NCBI GenBank assembly: GCA_025677825.1
Contig: JAIXMO010000029.1
Coordinates: 186,001 to 250,000, forward strand
Direction of reading: 5' to 3'
Source: Helicostylum pulchrum
Taxonomy: Eukaryota; Mucoromycota; Mucoromycetes; Mucorales; Mucoraceae
Length of the DNA stretch: 64,000 nt
Below are positions 46,760 through 57,301 of this stretch, piece by piece (position 1 is the first letter of the stretch; the number at the start of each line of letters is the position of its first letter). The position numbers and the translations under genes were made by a program. The notes below the pieces were generated by a model. The model did not search any database. It worked only from the letters and a program-made list of their open reading frames with translations, and was not told the origin of the DNA.

Positions 46760-47133
46760 TCATCGGTACGGAAGCATAAACTTGCGTAATAAGGTTAGGT
46801 CGTCAGGTATAGTATATAAATTAACCTGAGTCAATTGTCTCACTAGCTTGGGGGTCGTAGGTGTGTACGCCTGGTGAGATGTAATCAACACAGGGTTAAA
46901 ATATAGAAGTGTTGTGGTGTGCTTACGTGAACATAGTTCTTCGCCATATACTTCAATCTTCTCAGTCGTTTTCTGCGATATTTAGAGGCTGTTCTCAACT
47001 CAAAGTAAGGTAGTCTGGGCATGTACTGTACAGTATCTGGGGTCCGTGATGATGGAAACTGAGCGGATGGGGCCAGATGTGTTTCCGCCTTCACGTGGCT
47101 GATCCTGTTAGTATCTGCTTTGAGAACCAAGAG
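46760..47133 (-). pseudogene. Spliced coding relic of an unknown element
   Basis: Minus strand: an exon from about 47133 to 46927 (SHVKAETHLAPSAQFPSS, TPDTVQYMPRLPYFELRTAS, KYRRKRLRRLKYMAKNYVH) ends in a GTAAGC donor. It is followed, after a CACCAG acceptor, by 46760-46870 (AYTPTTPKLVRQLTQVNLYT, LLRKFMLPYR, stop). Phase and length fit. No ATG is seen upstream. The 5' part (AACAGGATCAGCCACGTGAA) resembles the reverse strand of 2136-2200 and 49745-49800 in the large repeats. I do not recognise the protein. Confidence 0.45.
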
Positions 47134-47394
47134 AAACACAATTTAGCTCGAAAAATTATATTAAAGAAACATGTCTTTTACACTTCCAACTCTCAATGAC
47201 TGAAAGGGATTGATATTTTACTGTTCAAATATATCGATTGTTATTTTATAATTAATAAAAAGACTTTTTCGAATATCCACTTTAATATTTGATACGAACA
47301 GACGCCTTCCATTCTTTTTATTATGTACTTGCTAATCAACTCACCTCGTTTGCATCTTCATATACAGACTAGCAATTATAAAGTGCACTGTCTT

Positions 47395-47431
47395 TATAGT
47401 ACTTGCAAAGCACCCTTAATCGAGCCTTTTC
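47395..47431. repeat. Solitary hairpin unit
   Basis: GCAAAGCACCCTTAATCGAG followed by CCTTTTCTTTGC, homologous to the array at 43821-44004, and followed as there by the AGACCAAATAAAG block (47485-47520). Confidence 0.7.
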
Positions 47432-47605
47432 TTTGCGGGGCTATTTATGACTAAAGTACTAAAGACAAAAAAAAAAAAAATTGTAGTTGAGACCAAATAA
47501 AGCCTTGTACCAAACTATAATAAAAAAAGAAGATCCATAAACACACTTTGAACTAAACATTTATAGAAATTCTGTCAAAATGCTTTTAAAACATTTGCTG
47601 CTGCT

Positions 47606-47947
47606 ATGTTTAGCTTAGGGATTAGAATGAGTTTATGGACCTTGACTTTTAGTTTATCAATCAACGGTCTTTCTTTAATTCATGCTAATGGTAACATATA
47701 TAGCTCTGTTTTTAAAAATACATATATAATTAGTTTCAAAGGACACGGTGAAGTGTTAACTATCGGACCAGGAGTTTACATTATAATCGAAGAGCAAAAT
47801 TTTTATTTATATAAAAGCGACCAGTCTTCAAAAGTGTATTATCGATCGATGTTACTCATAAAACAAAGGGATAATAATCAAGTTGGCAGGGAGAGGATAA
47901 TAAATAAACCCTACAAAGTAATTAAAGTATACAGACAATGCATTTAG
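47606..47947 (+). CDS. Putative small secreted protein, 113 residues
   Basis: ATG-to-TAG frame of 113 residues with a hydrophobic N-terminal segment (about residues 9-26, LWTLTFSLSINGLSLIHA) like a signal peptide. The mature part is beta-rich (NTYIISFKGHGEVLTIGPG, VYIIIEEQNFYLYKS) and ends basic, with a single Cys near the C-terminus. No homologue recognised. It lies 210 bp left of repeat B, and its 3' flank is related to 29220-29370. Uniform composition and lack of introns leave a real chance of a spurious ORF. Confidence 0.4.
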   Translation: MFSLGIRMSLWTLTFSLSINGLSLIHANGNIYSSVFKNTYIISFKGHGEVLTIGPGVYIIIEEQNFYLYKSDQSSKVYYRSMLLIKQRDNNQVGRERIINKPYKVIKVYRQCI

Positions 47948-47949
47948 AT

Positions 47950-48085
47950 TTGAATGGAGTCTGTATCGGCAGTGTATCTTTAGAAATTTAACTAGGAAAA
48001 GTAATTGGATACATACGGTTACTAAGTGATGAAATGTTGAAAATCGATGCAGTATAAACCAGATAAAGTGAACGTAAAGATACTT
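47950..48085. repeat. Dispersed flank repeat, copy 2
   Basis: Partner of 29220-29370 (GGCAGTGTATCTTTAGA ... AAACCAGATAAAGTGAA). Confidence 0.5.
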
Positions 48086-48159
48086 TTTAGTACTATATAT
48101 TATAGCCATTAGTTTTTAAATGTATTGTTATATGGTATTCTAATAAATAGCTCTACACA

Positions 48160-50205
48160 TATTTAGTTGACAGCAATAAAATTTTAATAGAATTTAAAAC
48201 GATTCTAATGTTCGAACTCTTGCAGAAAACAATACCGAACGTATTTTTTGATACAATACCTTGGGTGAGTTCAAGAACTATTTAAAGTATTATAATCCAT
48301 TATTGCCTGTCCATTATTCTCTTTAAGACGCGTGTTTTTAAGCGAAGGTTTAGAAGTAACTCCTAAAAAAGGTCATTTTTCGATGATCGAAATGGAGTGT
48401 TTTCTTTGTGTAATTAAACGTCAGGAAATGATTATTTTTTTCACGTTACTTAGTAAAAAATACTCCTTAAAATGTTGTATCTAATATCAACTATAAAAAA
48501 CTGCTAGTTATTTCATATTTTTTTCGATTTTTTCTGCTTTTTTTTTGGTCGGTCATTTTGGTCATTTTTGACCATTTTGGGGGGTCAACCCATTGTGTTT
48601 TTGCGGTTATCTTAAAATTGAGCGATATATACTTTGCCTTTATTTGTAAAAAAAAAACAATGATAATAAAGTGCTTTTAGGCGCATATAATCCATTTAAA
48701 TTTATATTTGTACAAAAAATACTGACCGAGTAATCATCGTTTTAGACGTTTTTTTTCCGCTAAAATTTGAGTTAAGCGGTCCTTAAAATAGCGAATTCTT
48801 TAAAGCGCGTTTTCGCGTTCAATTTTGAATGTAGCACTTTTATTTATAAACATCCAATATATAGTTTTTAAATATCTAAATTCGATACTATTATTAAACA
48901 CGGTAATAAAAAACTACATTTTATGTAATCGCGAAGCTCTGAAAATGGTTACACGATGTTACACTAAAAAAGTGTATTTTTCTACCCGAAAAAAAAACGT
49001 CTAAAACAGCGATTACTCTTTCAGTTTTTGCATTAGAAGTATGATTTAAATTGGATTAGAAGATTCTAAACGAGTTTAATACCATGCATGGTTTTTCCAC
49101 AAAGATAAACAAATTGGATCCGGAGTAATATTAAAATAACCACAAAAACACAAAAGGGGTTGACCCCTAAAAATGAAAATCTAAAAAAAAACAAAAAAGG
49201 ACGTTTTTAATTTTTTTTATCAAAGATATAGTAAAACCAACTGTTTTGAGCTAAACAATTTTGGTCCAAAACGCATTTCCTGTTTCTTTAAAAAATAAAA
49301 AGCAATATTTATTATAACTGCTAATTTTAGCAGTGATTTCTTATGTGAGCGATTATTTAAACTCAGGGATCTCAGTGAGCTTTTTTCTTTAGCAATGATT
49401 ATCCACTGTTTGATGTAAGGGATTGCTCGATATAAGGGTAGATTTATTTCACACTTCGGCTATAAAGATGAAGATAGTTAGCTATAAAATAATTTTTAGC
49501 AGAGTAAACAAATCATGCAAAAAGGAAAGTAGAACAAAATTAGACATAACTAGTTTCCTTTTTTCTTACTCTCTTCATATTTATACAGTATAGTTATCCA
49601 CTTTTATCGCTTTATCTGCCTCCCAGAGACATCAATAAAGGATACGGCAACACTGCTATGGTACAAGTATGAAAAAAAAAATGGAGCAAGTGAGTCGACG
49701 GCATCTTTTTAGGTGTCTTATTTTTTGGGATTAGATAAACTTCTACCTTCTAGTGGTTGATCCTGTTAATCATCATAACTAAATAGTTATTTTGAGAACT
49801 AAAAGAAGTTTTTTTTTACTGTTTAAACAATAAAAAAAAATGTTTTTTGCCCGGTTGTTATATTAAAAGTTTTGGTTGTCCTTTTTTTTTACCGTAGCGT
49901 TTGTAATAAGAGTAGCTTTTTTTTTTGTACTAAAACATAAGTTTAACGTGTAAACTAAACGTGTAAACTTACAGTGTAAAGTTTGACTAGTTTTTAACAT
50001 TATGACATGAAATGTGTATTCAAAAACTAGAATGAGTGTGTTTTACAGACAAGTGTCATGTCAAATCCTTCCGGACACTTGGGAAACAGTTTCAATATGC
50101 ATGTTATCATATTGGATTATCCCAAGAGAGTAAATGAAAGTTCGGTTGTAAATGATGGGATTTTTTACTGTGTCTTGAAAGCGCCAACACCATATACGAT
50201 TGTTT
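48160..50205. repeat. Large dispersed repeat, copy B (empty site)
   Basis: Same orientation and order as 237-2555, with the foldback arms at about 48528-49205 (GGGGGGTCAACCC near 48580; GGGGTTGACCCC near 49157; TTTTAGACGTTTTTTTT near 48742). It lacks the SINE-like insertion and a MITE-related stretch is shorter here (about 49405-49470). It therefore shows the pre-insertion state of the SINE-like site. Confidence 0.8.
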
Positions 50206-50490
50206 TTGTTTGTTTGCATTAGTGTATGTAAAATATTCCCAAGGTCTTGTATACGGTTCAGACCAAATATATCGAGTAACAAGCAGAGTTGTATATACAG
50301 AAATAGGATCAGAGATACTGTTATCAAAATACTCAATCAAACAAAAGGCGTATTTTATGCCGCGCTAGTTAGTCTTTGCTTTATGGAACACTATTTACTA
50401 TCCAATCCTGAAAAAAAAAAAATACATACAAAATAACACTTTGAAAATCAAAAACTATCTTCAATATAAGTTTTTTTTTAAAAAAAGGAA

Positions 50491-50835
50491 ATGTACTCTA
50501 CACTTTTCTCTGTGGTATTTTCTAGTATCCCAACCACTTTCACTTCAGTAAAAAGTCTTGATAAAAAAAGCTTAGTGGTTGGTATCGATAACCAAGGTGC
50601 TCGTAGTAACGTTTACAAAAAGAGAGAAATTAGAAAGAAGTTGTCACTTCCTAAACATGAGGATACTTTCGTTTATAATAAAAGACATGTTAACCATTTT
50701 AATGGTTTATTAAATACTTTTAAATCATTGTTTATTTATCGGTACATTAGAAAAAAGATACTGAAATACTATATTCTGCTATGTAAGCGTTACAGGAGGA
50801 TCTATGATTATCCAGCACGCTTCAAAGTGTTCTGA
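50491..50835 (+). CDS. Small secreted-type Lys-rich protein, 114 residues
   Basis: ATG-initiated frame beginning MYSTLFSVVFSSIPTTFTSV, a weakly hydrophobic Ser/Thr/Phe-rich leader, then LVVGI, YKKREIRKK and a strongly basic C-terminal half (KSLFIYRYIRKKILKYYILL). The first 50 residues align with the partial frame at 1-170. The Lys/Arg-rich body could bind nucleic acid or membrane, but no function is known. It starts 286 bp right of repeat B and reads away from it. The next gene starts 98 bp downstream. Confidence 0.45.
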   Translation: MYSTLFSVVFSSIPTTFTSVKSLDKKSLVVGIDNQGARSNVYKKREIRKKLSLPKHEDTFVYNKRHVNHFNGLLNTFKSLFIYRYIRKKILKYYILLCKRYRRIYDYPARFKVF

Positions 50836-50932
50836 CTTCAAAAGAGACGAATCTTTTTTCGAGCGATTTAAGTTTTTGCACCCCGTTCTCTTTTCTTTTT
50901 TCTTCCCCTTTTTTTATAACCTTGGTTTTAAA

Positions 50933-52874
50933 ATGCACCAAACGAGACAGTTCACAAAACGTCGGCCACAATCACCTTTGATTAGTCAACAACAATCTGT
51001 CGATGGTTTACAAGTAGGTGTTACTAAACCTCGCAGTGGTTTAGCTATTCAAAGTAATGCACCTATCCACATGACCCATCGTGCTGTCGAAACCGAGCTT
51101 CATGATAAGGTAATCACAGAAAAAAAAAGGAAAAAAGAAAAGGTTCAAGGTAATTTATACGTATATGTTTTAGGTGCCTAGTATCAATCCTTATACTCCA
51201 GTTACTCAACATAAGGTGCAAGATGAAGTGCATGCTTTACATCAGCATGATCCTATGGAAAACCATCATGATCACGCTTATCATGACCATGGCGCACATG
51301 CTGTTCATGACCACAACGATCATAGCGCACATAACCATGGTGCTCATAATAATCACGGTGCACATAATAATCACGGTGCTCATAATCATGCTGTGCATAA
51401 CCACGATCATGGCGTACATGATCATAGTAGCCACAACCACGGCTTACATCAAGATCACAGCAGCCACAATCACAGCGGCCACGGCCACGACCACAGCGGA
51501 CATAACCACGACCATCATGATCACAGTGGCCATAACCACGACCACAGTGGTCATAATCACAGTCAATTTCCTCAAGTTTATACCCAGCCTTTGCCATCTT
51601 ATGCTAGTATTTTTGGGTCACTCTTACCTAGTCAAAAGGCATTGTTCACTTGTTTCATTGGACACTTTATTACTGGTATTATTGTTTGGTATTTAGGAGC
51701 AGCTCGTGAAAGTTTAGGTAAGTGAGAGATGAGAAAAAGGGAGAGAGAAAAGGATATTCATTTTTTTTATAAAAAAAATAAATAGCTGTGGTGGGATTCT
51801 CGTACCTTGTGTTATTTGATTCGTTTGGTACGTTGAATAACTTTGTATCGAGTGTTCTTGCAGTTCAACCTGGTTTTAAAACGACGAGCACGAAGCGACC
51901 TTTTGGGTAAGCGAAAAAAAGTTTATTTTTATACCACACATAAAATTATTTTAATTGACCGCAATTTCTGGCTAAAAATAGAGTAAAACGTTTTGAATTG
52001 GTATTTGCGCTTGCCAATATGATCTTTTTATTGTTTGGTACCATGTATACTTCAAAAGAGTCGTTGGAGCATTTACTTTTAGAAAATCATCATTCTGGTG
52101 CTCATCATGAAAAGAGGCAAGTGTTTATTTAAATTGAAGAAAGAAATAATACGGATACTAAACTACTACTACTACTAAAAAAAAAAAATATAGTTCAATT
52201 GCATTTGGATTACTTTTTATGTTATTAGTCGCTATTGGAGCTTCAATTGGCTCTAGTTTTAAATTGAAGAACCATGAAAACTTGGTAAAACGTAAGTTTT
52301 TATTAGAATTCGTGTTATACATGTAATTAACATCTTACTGGTTAGTAATGAACCCTAGCAAGCATTCAGAGTATAGCGATAATCCTTTGGATAGTTTAAA
52401 GAGAAACGTGTATTCTTCTAGTATTGTAATGACCGGATCTATTGTATTTTTACTCTACTTGTTTAATATGACATCTTCTACGTTGGATAAGTTTGTTGCA
52501 TTTGCCGAATCAGCATTAATGCTTTATTTGGGAGGAACTACAGCAGCAGCATTAGCTAAGGTTTTATTACAAACTATGCCCGATCCTATTGTTTCCAGCG
52601 TTGATCAACATATCCGCATGGTAAATATAAAAAGTAAAAGAGAATACAATTAAACTAATATTTAAAATAGATTCAACAAAACCCTAATGTGATTTCAGTG
52701 GATAAAGTACATTTTTGGCAAAACTCATACGGTAAATGTATTGGTACTTTAGAGATTGTTACTAGACCAGAGGCCCAAGAAGATCAAGTACTCGAGACTA
52801 GTTTTAATATTTTACAAAACTTGATCAATGAAAATGAAGGTGAATTAACTATTAGTGTCACCAAGAGAGAATAA
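50933..52874 (+). CDS. ZRG17: CDF zinc transporter, ZRG17-like, with His-rich loop
   Basis: Seven exons (50933-51109, 51174-51717, 51786-51906, 51982-52116, 52194-52291, 52346-52620, 52671-52874) give 517 residues. An extended His/Asn/Gly/Asp region (about residues 75-190) precedes the membrane domain, which starts at SQKALFTCFIGHFITGIIVW and holds about six helices. The cytosolic C-terminal domain contains NPNVISVDKVHFWQNSYGKC, typical of CDF proteins. In yeast Zrg17 pairs with Msc2 to move zinc into the ER; family-based inference. The fourth intron has a GC donor (AG|GCAAGT at 52117) which is needed to keep the frame. Catalytic HxxxD pairs are not obvious in the helices, as in Zrg17. Confidence 0.8.
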
Positions 52875-52999
52875 AAAAAAAATATATTACACGAGTCCTT
52901 TTTCCGAGTTCATTTGATTCGCCAACAAAACAAGGAACGAAATCAGGCACTCTTTTTTTTTTTTCTGTCAATTCCCTTCTTTTTTTTTTCAGAATATTA

Positions 53000-53102
53000 G
53001 TTTTTGTGTGTGTTTTTTACATAAAAAAAAAATCCTCAAGCACATTTTCTCTCTTTCTCTCTCTTTCTCACTTTCTTTCACTCTTTTTCGTTTTCTTTTT
53101 TT

Positions 53103-53139
<37 letters not shown>

Positions 53140-53211
53140 CTCTTCTTCTTCTCCTCTCCTTTCCTTTATATACTTTTTTTTTAAAAAAAAAAATCCCCCT
53201 TTCCCTTTTCC

Positions 53212-53242
<31 letters not shown>

Positions 53243-53276
53243 TTTTCTTTTTCTTTTAAAATATACAATTTTTATT
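53000..53276 (+). promoter_or_regulatory. Pyrimidine-rich leader of the RhoGAP gene
   Basis: Almost pure C/T tract including a T run of about 30 (53109-53139) and a CT dinucleotide run (53220-53241) directly before the ATG at 53277. Pyrimidine-rich leaders are common before fungal transcription start sites. Confidence 0.5.
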
Positions 53277-53987
53277 ATGAAACAACCTGAATCGACACAA
53301 GTTCAACTTGCAGAGACAATTATATCATCTACTAATACAACAACAATCAACTGTACTTCATGTCAAAAACAATTAGAAGGTAATTTTGCACGCGCCCTGG
53401 ATGGTGCTTTTCATTGGGAATGTTTTCTTTGCATTGTGAGTAACAACAATAACGACAACTTTTTTTTAAAAAAAAACTTTCTTTTTTGAATTAAACCCTT
53501 CTTTTTTTTTTCTTTGTGCAAAATAATAATAGGATTGCAATGAACCAGTAGCAGACAAATTCTTTCCTATAGAGTTAGATGATGGAACTCAAAAACCACT
53601 TTGTGAACGAGATTATTTTAAAAGACTTAATCTTGCTTGTGATAATTGTGGTGAAGCCTTACGAGGTTCTTATATCACTGCAGTTGGAAAGAAATTTCAT
53701 TTAGAGCATTTTTGTTGTAGTGTTTGTTCAGTTGTATTTGGTCCCGACGACTCTTATTATGAACACGATACAAACGTTTATTGTCATTACCATTATTCCA
53801 TCCAGTTTGCAATCAAATGTATTGGTTGTGAAACTGCTATTCTTAAACAATTTGTCGAGATCAATAGAAATAACGTTGATGAACATTGGCATCCGGAATG
53901 TTATATGATTCACAAGGTAAAAAAAAAAAGAAAAAAAAAAAGACTTTGTTTTACTGGTATTCATTTTACTCCTTTTGTTGTTGTTGC

Positions 53988-54018
<31 letters not shown>

Positions 54019-57000
54019 GTTTTTATGTGTGTTTAGTTTTGGAATGTCAAGTTGGCTCAATCTTTTGGTGATGATGAACCAACATTGGCTATTGGTAAGT
54101 TCTCTTTTTTTTCCCCTTTTTTTTGTTGTTGTTATTATTTCCACCCCCCTTTTCTTACATGTAAAAAAACAATCCTATTAGACCTCAGCCAAATGAGCTC
54201 GGACGAATTGAAAGATACACAAACGATTATGGAAGAAAAAGTATATCGAATTTGGACAGTTTTATCCGCCTTTGAAGGTAAAATATATACGCACAGTGCA
54301 ACCCCCCCCCCCTCATTTGTGACTAACACATGACCACTTTGTAAATTAGAATCTGCTGCTGGTTGTATATCAGACATGTTACTTCATGTCTCTGAAGGAA
54401 GTTATGCTGATGGAGTAAAGATGGCCGATTATTTTGTTACGCATGTAGACGTTTTATTTACAGCAATTGATGATTTAGCTACACAGTACTTTAAGCAAAC
54501 AAGCGAAGAATTATATTATGATCGAGAATCTAGCATGCTTTGTAAAAAAGTCTCCAATTTCTTTTCATTATTTTCACATACGCAAGAGAGTGGTCTTCGA
54601 AAAATTGGTATTACACAAGACTTACTTTCTTTGGTAACTGGATTAGCACACTATCTTAAAGTTTTGATTCGTATTGGTTTAACAGGTGCTCTCAGACTTG
54701 AACGCAAAAATGATTCCAAATCGGGCGCTATCAGTCGATTCTTGAGTCAATTAATGGAACTAGCAAACAAAAAGAGACAGTACCTTCATGAAGCGGATTA
54801 TACTGTCTCTTCTGATCTCTGTCAATCTTGTCGTAACCCCTGTGAAGATGTATGTTATCGATTCCAAGCTTTCCTTTGGCACGATGCTTGCTTTGCTTGT
54901 TCTCAATGTTGTGCTCCTCTTCGTAATGAATATGCTGATACATTTATTAATAATCAGTCACTTGCTATTGTCTGTAAGAAATGTATTACTACTCCATCTG
55001 AAGGTTCCTCTCAAGGCGTAGAATATATCTCTAAATTAAAGCAATCTTCCTTTTTATTAAGAGTTGCTTTACGCAGATTGTATAGTTTGCTTAATGTACC
55101 TGATCCAATGGTTGCTTATTATGGTCAAACAAATGAGCAAGTGTTAAGTCAGCAACAACAACATCAACAATTACAAATGCAGCAACATCATCAGCATCAA
55201 TTGCAAATTCAACAGCAACAACAACTGCAACAACAGTTGCACATACAGCAGCAGCAACAGTTACAACAACTGCAACAACAACAACAACAGCAGCAGCAAC
55301 AAAGTCAAGTACGACCCTTACCTCAAATGCCTATTCAAAAGGATGATCATATCCCTATCCAAGAAATTCATTTAAATGATATTAAACGTATGAAATCAAC
55401 GCACATGAATCGAAAGATAACCAATTCACACAGAGTAGGTAAGCGATCTACATTAATGGAAACACCCAGCCCCAATGTAGCCTTTGTATCGAGTAAATCA
55501 GATGATCCCGGAACCAGACCATTGAGTGGTACTACTGCCGACGGCAAGCAAAACGAAGTAGGTAGTGGTGAACTATCTCAACTCTCTATCAGTTCGCGCA
55601 ATACTTCAAATAATAATATTCATCGTCATCAGTATACAAAATCGGTGCCCAAAGCCAAAAGTTTTTATTTCGCGGAATTAGGTGCCTTACAACATTTTAT
55701 GCTTAAACATATTGCCGTGCTTTATTTGGAAGAAATATTACACGATCATTTTACGTTGGAGGAATTGGCTGATTTAATTGACGATAAAAAGAATTCGACC
55801 TTGTGGGGTAAGTTTGTAACAAGTTTAAAAGCAGGTGGTAACAAGAAAGCCCCCAGACCCAAAGGTAATATATATATAAATATAGATACTTGTATACGAC
55901 AACAAAAATGAATTAACGAAATTTAATTAGAGGGCACGTTCGGTGTATCAATTGATACGTTGGTAGAAAAGAATGGCATCGAATCTAATTTAGGCGTTGG
56001 ACCTACACGTATTATCAAGATTCCTTCATTTATCGATGACTGTGTATCCGCCATGAAACAAATGGACATGTCTGTGGAAGGTATCTTTCGTAAAAACGGT
56101 AACATTCGTGGATTAAAAGAACTAAGTGAAGAAATTGACAAAAACCCAAACGCTATTCAATTATTAAACGAGACCCCGATACAACTTGCCGCTTTGATAA
56201 AGAAGTTCCTAAGAGAGCTTCCAGATCCTTTATTAACCTTTAGATTACACAGATTATTTATTACAGCACAAAGTAAGAGCTATATATATATTATATATTT
56301 TTTATTGTACTGATTTATAAAAAATTATTTATAGAACTTGAATCAGAGTCAGATAGGAAACGTGTAACTCATTTAGCGTGCTGTCTTTTACCTAAAGCAA
56401 ACCGTGATACAATGGAAGTCTTATTTATTTTTATGAAGTGGGTGTCACAATTTGCACATATGAAAGATGACTCTGGTAGTAAAATGCATATTGTTAATCT
56501 TTCGACAGTACTTGCGCCCAATATTTTATACTCCAAGAGTAAAGATCCAATTAAGGATGAATCGTTTTTTGCTATTGAAACAGTGACGATGATGCTCCAA
56601 AATGCCGAAGAGTTTGCTACAGTACCCGAAGACTTTATTCCATTGTTACAGAATTTATCATATGAAGAAGGAGATATGGAATTAAACGTGCGTAGTATTC
56701 TAAAAAAGTGTGAGATGGTCATGAAATTAAAGAGGTCGAAAGCAGCGGGTGGACCAATCGCACCTCAGTTACCTAGACAGCACTCTTCTCCTGCTGCTGT
56801 GTCTACCATGTCGAATATTGCTACGAATGAACCATACCCTCAACAACAACAAAGATCTGATACCATCTTTTATTCTTCTTCCCCTCCGCAAGATAATAAT
56901 TTAAACTATCTTCAAGCTGAATCAAGATCTCAATTAAATCCTATACCGATACTTCGATCTCAATCTTCAAGTCAATTAAATTCATGTCAACCTATTGTCA

Positions 57001-57020
57001 TGAAAGAACCAATTCAATAA
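53277..57020 (+). CDS. LIM-domain Rho GTPase-activating protein (Lrg1/Rga1-like)
   Basis: Seven exons (53277-53435, 53533-53916, 54037-54094, 54182-54277, 54350-55864, 55931-56272, 56335-57020) give 1079 residues. LIM domains occupy about residues 27-145 (CTSCQKQLEGNF, CDNCGEALRGSY, with CIGC starting a third) and one more lies near 390-445 (CQSCRNPCED ... CKKC). A poly-Gln/His tract spans about 499-553. The RhoGAP domain covers about 740-990 with the arginine finger in VEGIFRKNGN (R near 788) and KKFLRELPDPLLTFRLH. This is the Lrg1/fission yeast Rga1 layout; these proteins switch off Rho1 to control glucan synthesis and polarity. The C-terminus is Ser/Gln-rich. Confidence 0.93.
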
Positions 57021-57301
57021 TAGTATATATATTTTATTTTTTTTATCTGTTTTTTTCTTGCTTTTTTTTTCTCTTTTTTTTTTTTTTTTTTCTTTCCTGT
57101 CCTTAATCCAATATACAGGAACAAAAGTTCTTTGTTTATTACTTTGTTTACTTGAATGTTCCCCCCTTTAGTGCTTCCATTTGTAACTTGATACTTTTTT
57201 TTTTGAAAAGCAAACAAAACTCGGGATTATTAATGAGCCTATAAACTAGTATCTTGTTTATTTACGTTAACTGTAAATATACATGTATAAAATTTTATTT
57301 T

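Noticed and set aside
51223..51696. Long alternative frames antisense and sense to the His-rich exon
   Set aside because: They are shadows of the repetitive CAT/CAC codons of the ZRG17-like gene.
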